Positions 59,038 through 64,000 of a stretch of 64,000 nt of DNA are shown here, piece by piece. Each line of letters opens with the position of its first letter. Position 1 is the stretch's first letter. Under the pieces are notes generated by a model. That model did not search any database. It was not told the DNA's origin and worked only from the letters and a program-made list of their open reading frames with translations. Where the stretch lies: assembly GCA_031549485.1 (NCBI GenBank), contig JAVBPR010000008.1, positions 130,937 to 194,936 of the forward strand. The letters are read 5' to 3'. The position numbers were made by a program, and so were the translations under genes. The DNA is from JAVBPR01 sp031549485. Lineage in GTDB: Bacteria > Bacillota > Clostridia > Oscillospirales > Feifaniaceae.

Positions 59038-60479
59038 TGGGCGACCAGAGCCGCGCGCCGCTTTATGAGGCTATGCTGCGGCACCGCGCGAACCGCGTCG
59101 TCCCGTTTGACGTGCCCGGCCACAAGGGCGGACGCGGAAACGAAGAACTCACGAATTTTTTGGGGATAGATTGCCTTAAAGCGGATGTAAACTCTATGAA
59201 ACCGCTCGACAACCTATGCCATCCCGTATCGGTTATAAAAGAAGCGGAAGCGCTTGCCGCCGAGGCTTTTGGCGCGGCGCACGCTTTTTTCATGGTGGGC
59301 GGCACAACCTCATCGGTTCAGTCTATGATTATGGCTGCCTGCAAGGCGGACGAAAAGATAATAATGCCCCGCAATGTCCACAGAAGCGCTATAAACGCTC
59401 TTGTCGTCTGCGGGGCTGTTCCTGTTTATGTAAATCCCGGCTTTGACGACCGCCTCGGTATTCCGCTTGGAATGAGCGTGGAAGCGGTGACGCGCGCAGT
59501 TGCCGAAAATCCTGACGCAAAGGCGATTTTGGTCAACAACCCTACCTACTACGGCATTTGCAGCGACCTTTCAGCGATAGCGAAAATCGCGCACGACGCA
59601 GGCATGCTTCTGCTCGCCGACGAGGCGCATGGAACACATTTCTATTTTGGCGACGGGCTTCCTCCTTCCGCGATGTCGTGCGGCGCCGATATGTCGGCGA
59701 TTTCAATGCATAAAACCGGCGGAAGCCTCACGCAGAGCAGCATTTTGCTCCTCGGCGATAGCGTTGATCACAACTATGTCCGCCAGGTCATAAATCTTAT
59801 TCAGACGACGAGCGGCTCGTATTTACTTCTTTCAAGCCTTGATATTGCCCGCAAAAATCTTTTCCTAAACGGAAGGGAAATCTTTAAAAAAACGCTTGAC
59901 CATGCCGAATACGCCCGCCGCGAAATCAATGAAATCGGCGGATTCTACGCTTTTTCGAACGAACTTATAAACGGTGACACCGTTTTCGCCTTTGACAGGA
60001 CGAAACTTTCGGTTTTCACCCGCGATATCGGGCTTGCCGGCATTGAGGTTTACGACCTTTTGCGCGACGAATACGGCATCCAAATTGAGTTCGGCGATAT
60101 CGGAAATATTCTTGCTATAATTTCCGCGGGCGACCGCGCGCTTGAAATCGAGCGGCTGATTTCCGCGCTTTCCGAGATAAAGCGGCTAAACATCAGGCCG
60201 AAGAAAACCGCGCTTAGAAGCGAATATTTTCCCCCGTTTGTCGCGATTCCTCCCGAAAGAGCGTTCTGGGCAAACAAAAAAAGCGTTCCGCTTCCGCAAA
60301 GCGCAGGGCTTGTCGCGGGCGAATTCGTCATGGCGTATCCTCCGGGAATTCCGATTTTAGCGCCGGGTGAAGTCATAACAAAAGAAATTATCGGATATAT
60401 CGAATACGCCAAAGAAAAAGGCTCTTTTCTTACAGGCACAATAGATATAGATGTAAACAATATCGAAGTCGTGATATAA
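59037..60479 (+). CDS. speA: PLP-dependent Orn/Lys/Arg decarboxylase (probable arginine decarboxylase)
   Basis: 480 residues from ATG 59037 (TGATG overlap with speD). Fold-type I group, Bacillus SpeA-like length. Conserved DVPGHKGGRG, FFMVGGTTSSVQSMI, LVNNPTYYG, LLADEAHGTHF and the PLP-Lys motif SAISMHKTGGSLTQSS are present. The C-terminal small domain (PPGIPILAPGEVI) matches the group. Arginine specificity is inferred from operon context with speB; lysine or ornithine cannot be excluded from motifs alone. Confidence 0.88.
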   Translation: MGDQSRAPLYEAMLRHRANRVVPFDVPGHKGGRGNEELTNFLGIDCLKADVNSMKPLDNLCHPVSVIKEAEALAAEAFGAAHAFFMVGGTTSSVQSMIMAACKADEKIIMPRNVHRSAINALVVCGAVPVYVNPGFDDRLGIPLGMSVEAVTRAVAENPDAKAILVNNPTYYGICSDLSAIAKIAHDAGMLLLADEAHGTHFYFGDGLPPSAMSCGADMSAISMHKTGGSLTQSSILLLGDSVDHNYVRQVINLIQTTSGSYLLLSSLDIARKNLFLNGREIFKKTLDHAEYARREINEIGGFYAFSNELINGDTVFAFDRTKLSVFTRDIGLAGIEVYDLLRDEYGIQIEFGDIGNILAIISAGDRALEIERLISALSEIKRLNIRPKKTALRSEYFPPFVAIPPERAFWANKKSVPLPQSAGLVAGEFVMAYPPGIPILAPGEVITKEIIGYIEYAKEKGSFLTGTIDIDVNNIEVVI

Positions 60480-60566
60480 TTTGGTATACAGCGCGGCGAC
60501 CGGCGCACTGCTTGCACAGAAAGTAGACAAGTCCGACCGCGAAGCAAAAACGGAAGGAGAATTATT

Positions 60567-61406
60567 TTGGAATTTTGGTTTACCGAGGAACATACTAAAA
60601 ATGTTCGGTTTTCTATAAAAATCGACCGTCAGCTCGCCAGTCTGCAAAGCGAGTTTCAGAGAATCGATGTTTTTTCCTCGCCCGAATTCGGCAGGGTTCT
60701 CGCCCTTGACGGCTTTGTTATGCTGACCGAGAAGGATGAATTTATCTATCACGAGATGATAACACATATCCCGATGGCGGCAAAACCCGATATAAGGCGC
60801 GTTCTCCTTATCGGCGCGGGCGACGGCGGAGCGGTGCGCGAGCTGACGAAATACAGTACCATCGAGCAAATCGACATGGTCGAAATCGACGAAAAGGTAG
60901 TTGCCGTTTCGAAAGAATTTTTGCACTTTACTTCGGAAAAGCTCTCGGATCCTCGGGTAAATATTTTTTACGAGGACGGGCTGAAGTACGTCCGCCGCGC
61001 AAAGGATTACGACCTTATAATCGTCGATTCTACCGATCCTTTCGGCCCGGGAGAAGGGCTTTTTACAAAAGAATTTTACGGCAACTGTCACAAAGCCCTT
61101 TCGGAGGGCGGCATTCTCATAAATCAGCATGAAAGCCCGTTTTATAAAAACGACGCGACCGTCACAAGCCGCGCGCACGCAAGGATTGCCTCGGTTTTTC
61201 CGCAGAGCTATGTTTATCAGGCGCATATTCCGACCTATCCATCCGGCCACTGGCTTTTCGGATTTGCCTCTAATAATCTTCATCCTTTTTGCGAGCTTGA
61301 CGCAGAAAAATGGAACTCGCTCGGAATTAAAACAAAGTATTATAACACCGACCTGCACCGCGGCGCGTTTGCGCTGCCAAGTTATGTAAGGGAGCTGCTT
61401 TCATAG
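60567..61406 (+). CDS. speE: Spermidine synthase
   Basis: 279 residues starting at TTG 60567, AAGGAGA seven bases upstream. The Rossmann-like class I methyltransferase fold has LLIGAGDGGAVREL, VEIDEKVV, EDGLKYV and the aminopropyltransferase signature DSTDPFGPGEGLF, with the Asp that binds the amine. The N-terminal beta-domain FWFTEEHTKNVRFSIKI is usual. It transfers an aminopropyl group from decarboxylated AdoMet to putrescine. The 87-base gap before it shows no terminator. Confidence 0.95.
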   Translation: MEFWFTEEHTKNVRFSIKIDRQLASLQSEFQRIDVFSSPEFGRVLALDGFVMLTEKDEFIYHEMITHIPMAAKPDIRRVLLIGAGDGGAVRELTKYSTIEQIDMVEIDEKVVAVSKEFLHFTSEKLSDPRVNIFYEDGLKYVRRAKDYDLIIVDSTDPFGPGEGLFTKEFYGNCHKALSEGGILINQHESPFYKNDATVTSRAHARIASVFPQSYVYQAHIPTYPSGHWLFGFASNNLHPFCELDAEKWNSLGIKTKYYNTDLHRGAFALPSYVRELLS

Positions 61407-62243
61407 ATGAATATTTTCAATTTTTTGGGCCTTGACGCCGAATATGAAAAGAGCAGAATTGTTTTTTTCGGCGCGCCGTTTGACGGCACTACGTCTTTCC
61501 GTCCCGGCACCCGCTTTGCCCCTGCCGCCATGCGCGGCGACAGCTTCGGCATCGAAACATACAGCCCGTATCAGGACAAAGACCTTGAAGATGCGAATAT
61601 CTGCGACGGCGGCGACCTCGACATTACCGCCATTAACCCCAAAGACGCGATTGCCAAAATTGAAGCGTTTGCAAAAGCAATTTTTCAGGACGGAAAAATC
61701 CCGGTTATGGCGGGCGGAGAGCACCTTGTTTCGCTCGGCGCGATTCGCGCGGCGGCGGAAAAATATCCAAATCTTCATATAATCCACTTTGACGCGCACA
61801 CCGACTATCGCCACGACTACCTCGGCGAAAAGCTCTCGCATGCTTCGGTTATGCGCAGGGCGCAGGAGCTTTTGGGGGACGGCAGGATTTTCGGATTCGG
61901 CTACCGCAGCGGGCTAAAAGAGGAGTTCGAGTTTGCCGAAACCCACTGTTTTGTCAACCGCTTTACCCTTGAAAATATCGACAAGGCGAGGTCGCAAATT
62001 GGCGACGCGCCGGTTTATATCACCGTTGACCTTGACGTTCTCGATCCATCGGTTTTTCCGGGGACAGGCACTCCCGAAGCCGGCGGGGTTAGCTATAATG
62101 AGCTTCAAAACGCGCTTCTTGCGCTTCGCGGCATGAATATCGTCGCCGCGGATGTCTGCGAACTTTCGCCACACTACGACCACACAGGAGTTTCCACTGC
62201 GGTAGCCTGCAAGGTGCTGCGCGAGCTTCTTTTGATAATCTGA
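61407..62243 (+). CDS. speB: Agmatinase/ureohydrolase
   Basis: 278 residues, ATG directly after the speE stop. The binuclear manganese site motifs are complete: MAGGEHLVSLG (His), HFDAHTDYR (Asp, His, Asp) and TVDLDVLDPSVFPGTGTPE (two Asp). It hydrolyses agmatine to putrescine and urea. Together with the upstream decarboxylase it gives the arginine-agmatine-putrescine route, which supports calling that gene speA. Confidence 0.94.
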   Translation: MNIFNFLGLDAEYEKSRIVFFGAPFDGTTSFRPGTRFAPAAMRGDSFGIETYSPYQDKDLEDANICDGGDLDITAINPKDAIAKIEAFAKAIFQDGKIPVMAGGEHLVSLGAIRAAAEKYPNLHIIHFDAHTDYRHDYLGEKLSHASVMRRAQELLGDGRIFGFGYRSGLKEEFEFAETHCFVNRFTLENIDKARSQIGDAPVYITVDLDVLDPSVFPGTGTPEAGGVSYNELQNALLALRGMNIVAADVCELSPHYDHTGVSTAVACKVLRELLLII

Positions 62244-62259
62244 TTTAGGAGGAAAACAA

Positions 62260-63459
62260 ATGAGCAGAGCTTTAATAATCGGGGCGGGCGGCGTTTCTTC
62301 GGTCGTTTGCCACAAATGCTGTCAGAACCCCGAAGTTTTCGAGGAGATTTTAATCGCGAGCAGGACAAAAGAAAAATGCGACGCTATTGCAAAAACCCTT
62401 GAAAAATACAGGACAAAGGTGCAGACTGCGAAAGTTGACGCCGACAAAACCGCCGAGGTTGTCGCGCTTATAAACAGCTTTAAACCGGATATCGTTATAA
62501 ACGTCGCGCTTCCTTATCAGGACCTCACCATTATGGATGCGTGCCTTGAAACCAAAACCGATTATCTCGACACCGCGAATTACGAGCCGCTTGACACCGC
62601 AAAATTCGAATATAAATGGCAGTGGGCTTATCGCGAAAAATTTGAAAAAGCGGGAATTACCGCCCTTCTCGGCAGCGGGTTCGATCCGGGCGTTACCGGC
62701 GTTTTTTCCGCCTATGCCGCCAAACATTATTTTGACGAAATAAATTATATAGATATTTTGGACGCAAACGCAGGCGACCACGGCTATCCTTTTGCCACCA
62801 ATTTCAACCCCGAAATTAATATTCGCGAAGTTACCGCAAACGGAAGCTACTGGGAAAACGGCGAATGGGTTGAAACCGAGCCGATGGAAATCAAAAGGGT
62901 TTACGATTTTCCGCAAATCGGCGAAAAAGATATGTATCTTCTTCACCACGAGGAGCTCGAGTCGCTCGGTCAAAACATTAAAGGCATCAAGCGAATCCGC
63001 TTTTTCATGACCTTTTCGCAAAATTATCTCACTCATCTTAAGGTGCTCGAAAATGTCGGCATGACTTCAATTGTCCCGATAAATTTTGAAGGCAAAGAGA
63101 TCGTTCCTCTACAGTTTTTAAAAGCCGTTTTGCCCGATCCCGCATCGCTCGGCCCGAGAACAAAGGGAAAAACCAACATCGGCTGCATTTTCCGCGGCAA
63201 AAAAGACGGAAAAGACGTTTCCTATTATGTTTACAACGTCTGCGACCACGAGGAATGCTACCGCGAGGTAGGTTCGCAGGCAATCAGCTATACCACAGGC
63301 GTTCCCGCAACGATCGGCGCAAAACTTATGCTTGAGGGAAAATGGAAAAAGCCCGGCGTTTTCAATGTTGAGGAGTTTGATCCCGATCCGTTTATGGACG
63401 AGCTAAATAAGCAGGGGCTTCCCTGGATAGAGGATTTTAACCCGAAAATGGTGGACTAA
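62260..63459 (+). CDS. Carboxynorspermidine/carboxyspermidine dehydrogenase
   Basis: 399 residues. TAGGAGGA precedes the ATG. The N-terminal Rossmann motif GAGGVSSVVCHKC, then the saccharopine-dehydrogenase-type core VINVALPYQDLTIMDACL, LGSGFDPGVTGVFSAYAA, LDANAGDHGYPFATNFNPE and GVPATIGAKLML match the LYS1-like carboxynorspermidine dehydrogenase family. By known biochemistry it condenses putrescine (or diaminopropane) with aspartate semialdehyde to the carboxylated polyamine, which NspC then decarboxylates. It is followed by nspC after about 90 bases. Confidence 0.92.
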   Translation: MSRALIIGAGGVSSVVCHKCCQNPEVFEEILIASRTKEKCDAIAKTLEKYRTKVQTAKVDADKTAEVVALINSFKPDIVINVALPYQDLTIMDACLETKTDYLDTANYEPLDTAKFEYKWQWAYREKFEKAGITALLGSGFDPGVTGVFSAYAAKHYFDEINYIDILDANAGDHGYPFATNFNPEINIREVTANGSYWENGEWVETEPMEIKRVYDFPQIGEKDMYLLHHEELESLGQNIKGIKRIRFFMTFSQNYLTHLKVLENVGMTSIVPINFEGKEIVPLQFLKAVLPDPASLGPRTKGKTNIGCIFRGKKDGKDVSYYVYNVCDHEECYREVGSQAISYTTGVPATIGAKLMLEGKWKKPGVFNVEEFDPDPFMDELNKQGLPWIEDFNPKMVD

Positions 63460-63551
63460 GCTGCGTGGTGTATGGCGAAATCTCTTTGCTTTATGCTTCT
63501 CTTGCCGTTATTTGCTTAGCGGCGCAAAATATAAATTATTAGGATAAAAAA

Positions 63552-64000
63552 ATGGATTTCAGCGCGGTAAAAACGCCGGCTTATGTAATTGACGAGCGGC
63601 TTTTGAAAAAAAATCTTGAAATTTTGCAAGGGGTTGCGAAAGCAGCCGATTGCAAAATTCTGCTCGCCCAAAAGGCTTTTTCGATGTATTCGCTCTATCC
63701 GCTGATCGGAGAATACCTTGACGGAACCGCCGCGAGCGGGCTTTATGAGGCGCGGCTCGGACACGAAGAGATGGGCGGGGAGACTCATGTCTTTTCCGCG
63801 GCCTATAACGAGGACGAATTCGAGGAGCTGCTGCGGATCTGCGATCATATTGTTTTCAACTCGTTCGGCGAATGGGAAAAATATCGCTGCCGGGCTCTCT
63901 CCTCGGGCAAAAAATTCGGGATCAGGATCAATCCGGAGCATTCGACGCAGGAGCACGCAATCTATGACCCGTGCTCGCCCGGCTCCCGCCTCGGTGTCAC
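63552..64000 (+). CDS. nspC: Carboxynorspermidine/carboxyspermidine decarboxylase (5' part)
   Basis: At least 149 residues; the gene runs off the right edge. AGGAT precedes the ATG at about six bases. The start of a fold-type III PLP decarboxylase is visible: VKTPAYVIDERLLKKNL, KILLAQKAFSMYSLYPL with the PLP-binding Lys, TAASGLYEARLG and IRINPEH. It removes the carboxyl group from carboxyspermidine, completing the second spermidine route of this operon. A small gap to the dehydrogenase holds no terminator. Confidence 0.93.
   Translation, partial: MDFSAVKTPAYVIDERLLKKNLEILQGVAKAADCKILLAQKAFSMYSLYPLIGEYLDGTAASGLYEARLGHEEMGGETHVFSAAYNEDEFEELLRICDHIVFNSFGEWEKYRCRALSSGKKFGIRINPEHSTQEHAIYDPCSPGSRLGV

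Noticed and set aside
60357..61358. 333-residue minus-strand frame opposite speE
   Set aside because: The opposite strand encodes a clear spermidine synthase; the frame has no domains.

Overview
The window looks like a chromosomal segment of an anaerobic Gram-positive member of the Clostridia, probably a gut Oscillospiraceae/Ruminococcaceae-type bacterium. The reasons are GGAGG-type ribosome binding sites, moderate GC with AT-rich intergenic DNA, S-layer homology (SLH) proteins together with sortase and LPxTG proteins, type IV pilus genes, pyruvate phosphate dikinase, and the Firmicutes-type polyamine cluster. No species can be named from the sequence alone.

Layout. (1) 1-8.8 kb: two paralogous genes for tandem-repeat proteins without signal peptides. 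The larger one runs off the left edge and carries a phage tail-collar-like motif. Each is headed by a near-identical control region with four CGAAA-N4-TTTCG operators; one control region is joined to an intact XRE regulator, the other to an 18-codon stump of it. (2) 8.9-23 kb: exported and envelope genes, namely two SLH proteins, a sigma/anti-sigma pair, small secreted proteins, a WG-repeat lipoprotein, three paralogous stalk-domain proteins, and an integrase remnant. (3) 23.1-26.1 kb: an AT-rich overlapping cassette (possible small ORF, thymidylate-synthase-like protein, radical SAM/SPASM protein, family 4 uracil-DNA glycosylase fused to a Panacea-like domain) beside the initiator tRNA gene. 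(4) 26.5-34 kb: a PilT/PilC/pseudopilin operon, a transglutaminase-like protein, a sortase, a small conserved protein and a SARP/BTAD regulator. (5) 34-48.2 kb: two tandem modules, each an ECF sigma factor fused to a membrane segment and an outside domain, followed by a giant LPKTG-anchored surface protein. (6) 48.7-58.1 kb: ppdK, a HIRAN protein, an ABC exporter with a 27-residue leader microprotein, a PadR-HAAS-DUF4097 operon, a C_GCAxxG_C_C protein and an amidase, interspersed with at least seven copies of an intergenic repeat. (7) 58.2-64 kb: a polyamine operon (speD, decarboxylase, speE, speB, carboxynorspermidine dehydrogenase, nspC) running off the right edge.

How the parts fit. Four minus-strand promoters in regions 4-5 share one geometry: two TGTGACC-like heptamers with an 11-bp period, then about 9 bp, then a -10 box. 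This is the layout known for SARP activators, and a SARP gene lies inside the cluster. I infer a regulon in which the SARP switches on both sigma/adhesin modules, the sortase/transglutaminase operon (possibly including the pilus genes) and perhaps a short RNA. The cassette at 23-26 kb looks like a horizontally acquired nucleic-acid-modification or defence unit. The right end encodes two routes to spermidine in one operon.
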